Position numbers and translations under genes: made by a program | Part shown: piece after piece, positions 1 through 7,018 of the stretch | Layout: each line of letters opens with the position of its first letter | Numbering within the stretch: the stretch's first letter is position 1 | Notes under the pieces: model-generated | The model's database searches: none | What the model saw: only the letters and a program-made list of their open reading frames with translations | Told to the model about the DNA's origin: nothing | NCBI RefSeq assembly: GCF_023634845.1 | Contig: NZ_JAMLJL010000003.1 | Location: 327,822-391,821, forward strand | Length of the DNA: 64,000 nt | Origin: Flavobacterium amniphilum | Lineage (GTDB): Bacteria > Bacteroidota > Bacteroidia > Flavobacteriales > Flavobacteriaceae | Direction: 5' to 3'

Positions 1-1
1 G

Positions 2-1408
2 AGTGCTGGAGAACATTTACAGAGAGTTACAGACCACACCCGTATTCAGAATTTTGTTTCCTCATCATCTTTGAATATGCTATTTTCGATGATAACTTTT
101 ATAATCTTCAATTGCATTTTAGCATATTATAATCTAAAAATATTTTTTGTTTTCATAACTGGAGCTATACTATATGTTGGCTGGACATTTTTTTTCTTAA
201 AAAAGAGAGCAGATTTAGATTATAAACGTTTTGATGAAACATCGCAAAGTCAAAATAATCTATTGCAAATAATTAGTGGAGTAAAGGAAATAAAAATAAA
301 TAATTCTCAAAGAAAGAATCGTTGGAAATGGGAGTATAACCAAATCAGTCTTTTTAAAACCTCTTTAAGTACTTTGAAATTGGCTCAATATCAAACTATC
401 GGGTCTTCATTTATCAATGAATTGAAAAATGTTATAATTACATTTTTGGCAGCAAAAGCCGTTGTTGACGGCAATCTAACTTTAGGAATGATGATTTCAA
501 CTCAATATATTGTAGGACAATTAAATTTACCTTTAAGCAATTTCATAACTTTTGTCCAAACTTGGCAAGATGCAAAAATAAGTTTAGAGCGATTGTCACA
601 AGTTCATACAAGAGATGATGAAGATATAGTCTCTGCCAATAAAGCTAAAGAGTTACCTAATAATAAAACAATTGAGATAAAAGATTTATCTTATAGATAC
701 GGAGGAAAATCAACACCATTTGTTTTAAAAAACATTAATTGTATTATACCTGAAGGTAAAACTACCGCTATTGTTGGTGCTAGCGGAAGTGGTAAAACTA
801 CCTTAATGAAATTATTACTTAAATTTTATGAACCCACAAAAGGAAGTATTAATATTGATTCTGTTGATTTAAAAAACATCAACAATGACTTTTGGCGTTT
901 AAATTCTGGAGCAGTAATGCAAGATACTTTCATGTTTAATGATACTATTGGTGGTAATATTTCAGAATCCGAACAAAATGAAATTATTGATAGAGACAAA
1001 TTAAATAATGCTGCTTATGTTTCTAATATTGATGATTTTATTCAAAAATTACCTAATAAATATAATACAGAATTGGGTTCATCTGGTATTCGTTTAAGTG
1101 GGGGGCAAGAGCAAAGAATCATGATAGCAAGAGCAGTTTATAAAAACCCCTTTTATCTTTTCTTTGATGAAGCGACAAGTGCTTTAGATGCCAATAATGA
1201 AAAAGTAATAATGGAAAAACTAAACAATTTTATAACTGGTAAAACAGCCATAATAGTTGCACATAGGTTAAGTACTGTAAAAAATGCTGATAATATTATA
1301 GTCCTAGAAAATGGTGAAATTGTTGAACAGGGAACTCACGATGTCTTAACTAGCTTACGCGGAAAATATTATGAATTGGTAAAAAATCAACTAGAATTAG
1401 GAAATTAG
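2..1408 (+). CDS. Peptide-exporting ABC transporter, 3' part (5' end outside window)
   Basis: The reading frame is open from base 2, so the gene starts before the window; 468 residues are visible. The fragment holds the last membrane helices (hydrophobic stretches around bases 70-200 and 420-560) and a complete nucleotide-binding domain. That domain has Walker A GASGSGKTT (about 775-800), signature LSGGQEQR (about 1095-1118), Walker B LFFDEATSALD (about 1157-1189) and the H-loop AHRLST (about 1259-1276). The architecture and the HlyD partner 1 bp downstream match Bacteroidota exporters of Gly-Gly-leader peptides. These usually carry an N-terminal C39 peptidase that cuts the leader, but that part would lie upstream and is not seen. 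Expected site: inner membrane, ATP-driven export and maturation of a bacteriocin or other RiPP. A plain lipid or drug ABC exporter is less likely because of the HlyD neighbour. Confidence 0.85.
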   Translation, partial: SAGEHLQRVTDHTRIQNFVSSSSLNMLFSMITFIIFNCILAYYNLKIFFVFITGAILYVGWTFFFLKKRADLDYKRFDETSQSQNNLLQIISGVKEIKINNSQRKNRWKWEYNQISLFKTSLSTLKLAQYQTIGSSFINELKNVIITFLAAKAVVDGNLTLGMMISTQYIVGQLNLPLSNFITFVQTWQDAKISLERLSQVHTRDDEDIVSANKAKELPNNKTIEIKDLSYRYGGKSTPFVLKNINCIIPEGKTTAIVGASGSGKTTLMKLLLKFYEPTKGSINIDSVDLKNINNDFWRLNSGAVMQDTFMFNDTIGGNISESEQNEIIDRDKLNNAAYVSNIDDFIQKLPNKYNTELGSSGIRLSGGQEQRIMIARAVYKNPFYLFFDEATSALDANNEKVIMEKLNNFITGKTAIIVAHRLSTVKNADNIIVLENGEIVEQGTHDVLTSLRGKYYELVKNQLELGN

Positions 1409-1409
1409 T

Positions 1410-2696
1410 ATGGAAGAAACGAATGATGGCTTAAAAATTTATAGTGAAGAAGTTAGGGATGTTCTTTCTAACCCACCAAAAGCAATTTTAAGATGGGGTA
1501 ACACTATATTGTTTGGTTTTATAATGGTGTTAATTTTGATTTCTTGGTTTATAAAATATCCTGATGTAATTAATACTCAAATAATTATTACAACCAACGT
1601 ACCTCCTGAAAAGTTAGTTGCCAAAGTACCTGGTAAAATTGAAACTATTTTTGTTAAAGACAAAGTAAATATAAATCAAAATACACCTTTAGCTATTATA
1701 GAGAATTCGGCTAATTATAGAGATGTATTTTTGTTAAAAAAAATTCTTGACACTTTCAATATTGATAAGGATAAATTCCCTTTTGACAAATTAAATTCGG
1801 CTCAACTTGGAGAAATAGAAAGTGCCTTTGCAGTTTTTAAAAGAGAATACATCGCTGATGAACTCAATACAAAATTGCAACCTTATCAAGTTGAGGGCAA
1901 TGCCCAAAATTATGAAGCTTTACAACTAAAAGAGCGCTTAAATTTATTAAAGTCTCAAAAAGACATCAATCAAAATGAGCTTACACTTTTAAAAAACGAT
2001 TTAAAGCGTTACGAAATTTTATACAAAAAAGGGATTATTGCTACTCAAGAAATTGAGAAACAAAAACTACTGTACTTGCAAGCGCAAAAGAGTTATAAAA
2101 GTTTGCTAAGCAATATTTCACAATTAAAATCGTCTTTAAATGAACTTAATAGAAACAGTAAAACCACACAAATTAATGAAAGTAAGGAAAATATAAATTT
2201 GGAGCGTAATGTCATACATGCTTTCTATCAACTCAAAAAAGTGATAAGGGATTGGGAGTTAAATTATGTTTTACGATCGTCAATTGATGGCAAAGTTACT
2301 TTTTTACAACTTTGGGCAGAAAATCAAACCGTAAATGCTGGGGATAATGTATTTGCAATAATTCCATCAAACGAAAGTGGCTATATTGGAAAGGTGAAAG
2401 CAACAGCGCAGAATTCGGGAAAAATAAAAATCGAGCAAACTGCAAACATCCGATTGGCAAACTATCCTGATAGAGAATTTGGAATGATTAAAGGAACTGT
2501 TAAAGCAATTTCTCTAACTCCCGACAAGGATGGAAACTTACTTGTTAATATTTCATTACCTAATGGGTTAGAAACTTCATACAAAAAAAGGATTGCTTTT
2601 CAACAGGAAATGAGTGGAACTGCTGATATTGTCACTGAAGATTTAAGGCTGATAGAGCGTTTATTATATCAATTTAGAGATATTTTTAAAAGGTGA
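1410..2696 (+). CDS. HlyD-family membrane fusion protein (periplasmic adaptor)
   Basis: This 428-aa protein starts 1 bp after the ABC transporter stop, so the two are almost certainly co-transcribed. A short cytoplasmic N-terminus is followed by one membrane helix (about residues 30-48), then a lipoyl-like half-motif (VAKVPGKIETIFVKD, about 70-84). A long coiled-coil hairpin follows (about 170-260, KDINQNELTLLKNDLKRYE), then a beta-barrel region with the second lipoyl half (SSIDGKVTFLQLW, about 290-302). This is the family layout of type I secretion adaptors that link an inner-membrane ABC exporter to an outer-membrane channel. Paired with the peptide exporter it should carry a processed peptide across the periplasm. 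No outer-membrane TolC partner is adjacent. A terminator follows directly, which ends the operon. Confidence 0.88.
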   Translation: MEETNDGLKIYSEEVRDVLSNPPKAILRWGNTILFGFIMVLILISWFIKYPDVINTQIIITTNVPPEKLVAKVPGKIETIFVKDKVNINQNTPLAIIENSANYRDVFLLKKILDTFNIDKDKFPFDKLNSAQLGEIESAFAVFKREYIADELNTKLQPYQVEGNAQNYEALQLKERLNLLKSQKDINQNELTLLKNDLKRYEILYKKGIIATQEIEKQKLLYLQAQKSYKSLLSNISQLKSSLNELNRNSKTTQINESKENINLERNVIHAFYQLKKVIRDWELNYVLRSSIDGKVTFLQLWAENQTVNAGDNVFAIIPSNESGYIGKVKATAQNSGKIKIEQTANIRLANYPDREFGMIKGTVKAISLTPDKDGNLLVNISLPNGLETSYKKRIAFQQEMSGTADIVTEDLRLIERLLYQFRDIFKR

Positions 2697-2705
2697 GTAA
2701 TTTTT

Positions 2706-2743
2706 AAAAGCCATGCAACTGCAATGTTAAATGGCTTTTTTTT
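2706..2743 (+). terminator. Rho-independent terminator after the exporter operon
   Basis: The arms AAAAGCCAT (2706-2714) and ATGGCTTTT (2731-2739) form a stem and are followed by more T residues. It sits 10 bp after the HlyD stop. Confidence 0.8.
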
Positions 2744-2768
2744 AGCCCTTCAAAAAGTATAAAAATGA

Positions 2769-3716
2769 TTATATAATTATTTTTCTGAAAACATCTTCCA
2801 AATCATTATTGTAAACCCTTTCGAGTTTTAATTGTTCGTCAGTTTTACCCTCGGTCATATCCCATATTTTGACATTGATTCTCAATGAAACAAAAAGTGG
2901 TATTTTATTTAAAATTATATTGACCGCATTTTCGTTCATATCGGGAATGATTAACACATTATGACCTATTAAACAACTTACTTTATTTTCTGTTAATCCG
3001 TTAATTCCACCATAAGCCACCCAAACATATTGAGGAAATAAAATGTAGCCTATAATAGCCGTTTTTTCGCTTTCTGTTAATACAATTATTTTCTTTGCCT
3101 TAATTTTATCATCAATCAAATGTTCACCAAATAAACAGTTGAAATAACCATCATCATTTTTATAAGGAACTTTAAATTTATTGGTTCGTTTACCGTTTGT
3201 ATCATAGTACGCAATTTTAGCTTTTTGAACATTCAAATCGGTGTTAATGCTCCAAAATATTATACCTCCGTCTTTACTTGTTCCTAAAGCGTAAGTTTCT
3301 TTTGCATCTTCAGTCTTTAAATCCCCATACTTTTTGCGTAAATATTGCAAAAGATTGTTTTCGGGATTTACTTTGAAGTACTTCCATATTATGGATTCAT
3401 CAATATATTTTTGAGCGATTTCTCTATTTGTAAAAGTTACTTTTGGTTCTCTTTTGGGTTTATTAATTGGAGCTAAAGAAATGGAGGCAAATCTATGCTC
3501 TAAATCATTCCAATAATATTCGTTTTCATTTTCATCAATGTATATTGAGGGTGGTAATGTTGCTTTTCCGCAGGAATGGCAATAACCAAATTCCTCACTT
3601 AGATTTTTATAGTTTACGAACTTGCCATCTGTGTTGCTTTTATGGCAACAAGGCGTTGTTATTTTGCGATTTCGTTTCACATCAAAAACAAGCTCTATTT
3701 CTCTTTTTTGTAACAT
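2769..3716 (-). CDS. DUF6371-type protein (zinc ribbon plus Toprim-like), mobile-element replication
   Basis: A 315-aa protein. A zinc-ribbon-like cluster lies near the N-terminus (C23, C24, H25, then C46 and C49 in YCHSCG), as in the zinc-binding domain of primases. The C-terminal half has Toprim-like acidic motifs: ESEKTA (about residue 216) and IPDMNENA (about 257), with a glycine-rich AYGGINGL between them. I recognise the family as DUF6371, which in Bacteroidota sits next to a DUF3987 protein in plasmids and mobilisable elements. It is thought to serve replication or primer synthesis, but no activity is established here. It lies downstream of the DUF3987 gene on the same strand, with a 99-bp gap. 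A start at 3716 is supported by MLQKREIELV leading straight into the domain. Confidence 0.7.
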   Translation of the reverse strand: MLQKREIELVFDVKRNRKITTPCCHKSNTDGKFVNYKNLSEEFGYCHSCGKATLPPSIYIDENENEYYWNDLEHRFASISLAPINKPKREPKVTFTNREIAQKYIDESIIWKYFKVNPENNLLQYLRKKYGDLKTEDAKETYALGTSKDGGIIFWSINTDLNVQKAKIAYYDTNGKRTNKFKVPYKNDDGYFNCLFGEHLIDDKIKAKKIIVLTESEKTAIIGYILFPQYVWVAYGGINGLTENKVSCLIGHNVLIIPDMNENAVNIILNKIPLFVSLRINVKIWDMTEGKTDEQLKLERVYNNDLEDVFRKIII

Positions 3717-3735
3717 TTTTTAGATTTTGTTCTGC

Positions 3736-3829
3736 AACCTGCAACTTGCAACTTTTGAAAAAAAGTCTGTTAAGCATTAATTTTACTGGCAGTTCAAAGA
3801 TTTCACTGTTTAGTTTCAAGTTGCAGGTT
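3736..3829. repeat. 13-bp perfect inverted repeat between the DUF6371 and DUF3987 genes
   Basis: AACCTGCAACTTG at 3736-3748 is repeated as its exact reverse complement at 3817-3829. The right arm overlaps the last codons and stop of the DUF3987 gene. The 68-bp spacing is long for a terminator. It could be a stem in the mRNA, a binding site or a remnant of recombination. Confidence 0.75.
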
Positions 3830-5114
3830 TCATCAACTCATTATTCCATTTCCTTGAAATGGTTGATTTATTTATACCCGTAATTGCAATAACATCTTTC
3901 TGACTGGCATTGTTTTTTATGGCCAGTCTAATGATTTCTTCAGCTGTTGGTAGTTTCTCTTTTTGGGTAATATTTTCATCTAAAACAATTTTGAAGTTTA
4001 TATAATAAAATTCAAGAATCAGGATTGCAATTTCAATGGTATCAATACTTATTTTACTCTGGTAGTCCTGCTTTTCAGAATTTAAAATTAGGTGTGTTAA
4101 CAGGCTTAATTTATGAATGTTAATCATCATTTTTGAAATATACTCTTTACTTAAATCTGTTGCTTTGTTTTGACGATTTATTAATTCCTGTGAATAGTCA
4201 AAAAGGCGTTTATTGGCTTTCAAATCAAGTGCTATTTGTAAATCATCCATCTCGAAAGTGTTTTCTATTTCGGTACGGTAATTTAGAAGATTGATTAAGG
4301 ATTTAGAATAGTTCTCATATACTTCAGTAGAAATATCATTTCTTGACAATTGGTCATTCATTGTGAGCTTATTGGTAAAGAGGATTCTGTCGATTAATCC
4401 GCTTTCTAAATTTCCATCTGCAAATAGTTTCGGTACAAATTGATGTTGAATTGAGCCTAACAAAGTAGGATATGATTTTTCAATCCTAAAACTCTCCGTT
4501 GTTTTGCGTGATATATCAATATGTTTATTGGTATTTCCCTGTAAAAAGAAAGTTCTCCAAGCCGTGCCCTCCGTACTGTTTTTATTTGCCATTTTTTCAA
4601 TGATGAAATAGAGTTCATCTACAAAAATCCCAACGGAATATTTGTTCTTATAGTGGGTATATATTGCCGATTCAATAGTGGCATCCTGAAGAAACAATTG
4701 CTTTCTGTCAATCTTTTCAATTTCTTCTAAATCTGCATTGTTTCTTTTAAACTCCTTATATTTTTCATTGTCATATTTTACTAATGGTAAAGTAGCTAAA
4801 TCCATAGCAGGGGATTTACTATCCCCACGGCTTCCGATTATTGCAAAATACAAATTGGCATAGTTTACATATCCCATTGCTTTAATTGAAAAGGCAAGAC
4901 CACCAGCGTTACTAAAGGCAAACAATATGGAGCTTAACAAATATTCTTTGGGTATTCTCTTTAATGTAAATGCTTCATTAATTAACGACTTAATTTCAAC
5001 AGGCATCTTGGAAATTATTTCCTCCAATTGATTAATAGCAATTTCTTTGTTAGTCTTAAAAGCATTCGCAATTTTATTATCAATATCGCTCAAACTATTT
5101 ATTTCCATAATCAT
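3816..5114 (-). CDS. DUF3987-family protein (helicase/primase-like ATPase)
   Basis: A 432-aa protein. A P-loop-like motif GSRGDSKSPA lies at residues 94-103 and an acidic Walker B-like strand VGIFVDELYFI at about 160-170. The C-terminus ends in a probable helix-turn-helix (ASQKDVIAITGINKSTISRKW, about 403-424). The family is DUF3987, common in Bacteroidota mobile elements, where it is thought to help unwind or prime element DNA; this role comes from context, not from shown biochemistry. The gene is followed by the DUF6371 partner and preceded by an excisionase-like gene, all on the minus strand. The start may be M1 (5114) or M3 (5108). About 165 bp of A+T-rich DNA separates it from the helix-turn-helix gene. 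Confidence 0.72.
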   Translation of the reverse strand: MIMEINSLSDIDNKIANAFKTNKEIAINQLEEIISKMPVEIKSLINEAFTLKRIPKEYLLSSILFAFSNAGGLAFSIKAMGYVNYANLYFAIIGSRGDSKSPAMDLATLPLVKYDNEKYKEFKRNNADLEEIEKIDRKQLFLQDATIESAIYTHYKNKYSVGIFVDELYFIIEKMANKNSTEGTAWRTFFLQGNTNKHIDISRKTTESFRIEKSYPTLLGSIQHQFVPKLFADGNLESGLIDRILFTNKLTMNDQLSRNDISTEVYENYSKSLINLLNYRTEIENTFEMDDLQIALDLKANKRLFDYSQELINRQNKATDLSKEYISKMMINIHKLSLLTHLILNSEKQDYQSKISIDTIEIAILILEFYYINFKIVLDENITQKEKLPTAEEIIRLAIKNNASQKDVIAITGINKSTISRKWNNELMKPAT

Positions 5115-5280
5115 AATTTAGATGATTCTACAATTGCAATGGTGCGTTTGTTTTCATTGCAATTAGTTTTCTTTAATCTTTTGTTTGTCTACTTACTGAA
5201 TTAGAATACATTACAGAACCATTGCAATGATATTTAAAGATAATTGCAATGGTTTTTTAGCAATACGATTTAGATAATCT

Positions 5281-5577
5281 CTATTGAGCAGGGAATTTAT
5301 TCATTTGCTGTAAAGCAGTTAAGACTTCTGCTTTTTTGTAGCGTACTTTATTACCAATTCGGTAGGCGGGAATAATATCGTCTTTAGTCCAAGACCATAA
5401 GGTTACAAGTGAAACTGAAAGCATTTTAGCTGTTTCTTCCCTTGTTAGTAGTATTTCGTTATCGGGATTTTGCAAAGTAGTAGCATATCCTTTTAGAGCC
5501 TGAGTAACGTCCTTTACGATTTCATTTTTAAAATCATTAGCGTTGATGTTCTCGATTTGCAAGATTTCTTTAGCCAT
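5281..5577 (-). CDS. Helix-turn-helix protein (MerR/excisionase-type DNA binding)
   Basis: This 98-aa protein has a C-terminal winged-helix motif of the excisionase type (LTREETAKMLSVSLVTLWSW, then GNKVRYKKAEVL, about residues 44-90). The N-terminal 40 residues are variable and acidic. In Bacteroidota such proteins sit upstream of the DUF3987/DUF6371 pair in integrative and mobilisable elements and act as excision or replication regulators. The exact target here is unknown. An 83-bp gap with a strong hairpin separates it from the upstream gene, so it likely has its own promoter. Confidence 0.75.
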   Translation of the reverse strand: MAKEILQIENINANDFKNEIVKDVTQALKGYATTLQNPDNEILLTREETAKMLSVSLVTLWSWTKDDIIPAYRIGNKVRYKKAEVLTALQQMNKFPAQ

Positions 5578-5635
5578 AACTTAATTGTTTATTTTAATTA
5601 ATTATGACACAAACTTAATCTGGTCGAATGGGATT

Positions 5636-5676
5636 AAAACTATTAGGGTAACCCTGTGAGTTACCCTAATAGTTTT
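5636..5676 (-). terminator. 16-bp perfect hairpin, terminator of the gene at 5661-6521
   Basis: The arms at 5636-5651 and 5661-5676 are exact reverse complements (AAAACTATTAGGGTAA and its complement) around a 9-base loop. The upstream gene's stop codon lies inside the stem. On the minus strand the stem ends in TTTT, which fits an intrinsic terminator. Confidence 0.75.
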
Positions 5677-6521
5677 TTAATAATTTCATCTGCTTTTTTT
5701 CTGTCGTTTAAAAGTTTATCCGAATTTTGAGAACTTTTTTTATCAAGTTCAAGATAAATCTTTTTAATGTTATCCTTATTCTTTCCAAGTAGGTAGCTGA
5801 GAATCTCACCTTTTTTGGTGGCACTTATACTGCTCCAGTCTTTCATGTTTATAATTTCTTCAAGAAGAAAAATCTGCAATGAAGTATCAACAAAATTTGA
5901 TTTCTGTTTAGTGTCTTTAAGTGTATTAATCTCTTCTTTACAAAAGTCTATTTGGCTTTTAATGGTATAATATTTTGTCCACATACTCAAAATATCCTTA
6001 GGAATATCTGATATTTCAAAATCTAAAGTTAAATACTTCTGAATAAAAGTGCTTTCTCCACTAAGACAATCAAAAATTAATTCCTGCCAATTTTCAAATC
6101 CATTAAATTCTTTTATTTCTGCATAAACAAGATATTCGGATTCATTTTTAACCTGTGAATATAAATCCTTATGTTTTTTCTCTAAGTATTTTATTTTATC
6201 ATCGTTCTCAATTCGTCCTTGCAAATTGGTTAAAATCTTGTTTAAATCAAACTCTAGGTTAGTTACAACGACTTCTACAAAAAAGCGGATAGATATATAT
6301 ATTTCTTTTAAGATGTCTTGATTTATACTATATTCTTTTGATTCCAAAGTTATCAAAGTATCAAACTCTATTGAATTTGTTTTTTCGTTGTCAGTTAAAG
6401 ATTCATCTTCAATAAAAACATTTTTCAGAACAAGGTTTTCTATATTTGAAAGTTCAAGTTCTTCGGGTTTAAATTTCTTTACAAATTTTCTGTCTTCAAT
6501 TTCCTGATAATCGAAATTCAT
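5661..6521 (-). CDS. Unknown protein of a mobile-element remnant
   Basis: A 286-aa protein that I do not recognise. It is hydrophilic and rich in Lys, Glu, Ile and Asn, with heptad-like stretches around residues 95-135 and 195-215 that could be coiled coil. No signal peptide or membrane helix is visible. It is the gene nearest the tRNA-Leu, the place where an integrase would be expected, but I see no tyrosine-recombinase motif (R...HxxR...Y) in it. It is transcribed in the same direction as the helix-turn-helix and DUF3987 genes and ends in a strong hairpin. It is probably element-specific accessory content. Confidence 0.6.
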   Translation of the reverse strand: MNFDYQEIEDRKFVKKFKPEELELSNIENLVLKNVFIEDESLTDNEKTNSIEFDTLITLESKEYSINQDILKEIYISIRFFVEVVVTNLEFDLNKILTNLQGRIENDDKIKYLEKKHKDLYSQVKNESEYLVYAEIKEFNGFENWQELIFDCLSGESTFIQKYLTLDFEISDIPKDILSMWTKYYTIKSQIDFCKEEINTLKDTKQKSNFVDTSLQIFLLEEIINMKDWSSISATKKGEILSYLLGKNKDNIKKIYLELDKKSSQNSDKLLNDRKKADEIIKKLLG

Positions 6522-6649
6522 TTTACGGGATTTTTACTTATTTACATTTTCAAAAATAAACTTTTGCAATTAACAATAGCATTAGTCCTTTCAGTTCTCT
6601 TAATCTAAATTAATCAAATTAAATATATTTACATTTGATAAAAGATTTT

Positions 6650-6667
6650 GGGGAATTATCGGGGAAT
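6650..6667. repeat. Direct repeat GGGGAAT spaced 11 bp, possible recombinase arm site
   Basis: GGGGAAT occurs at 6650-6656 and again at 6661-6667 in an otherwise A+T-rich stretch between the mobile-element block and tRNA-Leu. One helical turn of spacing and the position by a tRNA suggest a protein-binding site near an attachment site. This is inference only. Confidence 0.3.
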
Positions 6668-6676
6668 ATTAAAATA

Positions 6677-6719
6677 AAAAATCTCTAAATCCTTTATTTA
6701 CAAGTCTTTAGAGATTTTT
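6677..6719 (-). terminator. Terminator of tRNA-Leu
   Basis: The arms AAAAATCTCTAAA (6677-6689) and TTTAGAGATTTTT (6707-6719) are complementary. On the minus strand the hairpin starts 6 bp after the tRNA 3' end and ends in a T-run. Confidence 0.7.
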
Positions 6720-6724
6720 AAAGT

Positions 6725-6805
6725 GCGGGTGATAGGACTCGAACCTACACGCCTTGCGGCACCAGATCCTAAGTCTGGCACGTCTACCAATTTCGCCACA
6801 CCCGC
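6725..6805 (-). tRNA. tRNA-Leu (anticodon UAG)
   Basis: Read on the minus strand the 81-nt gene begins GCGGGTG and ends CACCCGC, giving a 7-bp acceptor stem. The anticodon stem CCAGA/TCTGG encloses the loop CTTAGGA, with anticodon TAG (Leu). A variable arm (TGCCGCAAGGCG) marks a class II tRNA, and the T-arm GGTTCGAGTCC is canonical. CCA is not encoded. The sharp change from A+T-rich mobile-type genes to housekeeping genes occurs at this gene, which makes it a likely integration target. Confidence 0.95.
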
Positions 6806-6863
6806 AGGGTTTGTAGTACTTGGTGTTCTTGTGAAACACTCATTGTACTGGCGTTTGTGGGTG

Positions 6864-6893
6864 CAAATATAGACATATTTTTTAAATTCCAAA
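6864..6893 (-). promoter_or_regulatory. Promoter of tRNA-Leu
   Basis: On the minus strand a -33 TTTG (6890-6893) lies 18 bp before a -7 TATATTTG (6864-6871), the Bacteroidota sigma-A pattern. This places the start about 50 nt upstream of the tRNA. Confidence 0.6.
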
Positions 6894-6959
6894 CAAGAAA
6901 TGAGAAAAAACAGATTTTTTTTAAACGCAGCCGAATTAACATAAAATTGCCATTTGTGT

Positions 6960-6993
6960 TTTGCCGTCGGGAATTTACATTTTGCTATCTTTG
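6960..6993 (+). promoter_or_regulatory. Promoter of the M20 peptidase gene
   Basis: TTTG at 6960-6963 lies 22 bp before TATCTTTG at 6986-6993 (TAnnTTTG). It sits just upstream of the ATG at 7019, which rules out the longer in-frame starts that would overlap it. Confidence 0.55.
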
Positions 6994-7018
6994 GCATCTA
7001 CTATTCAAGCAAAAAACA

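Noticed and set aside
3467..3883. 138-codon open frame on the plus strand over the DUF6371/DUF3987 junction
   Set aside because: It lies antisense to two genes with clear domains and has no family features; it also reads through the inverted repeat.
6857..7018. Longer N-terminus for the M20 peptidase
   Set aside because: The extension crosses the tRNA-Leu promoter and the TTTG/TATCTTTG promoter of the gene itself; the family begins near MENIKQYVQD.
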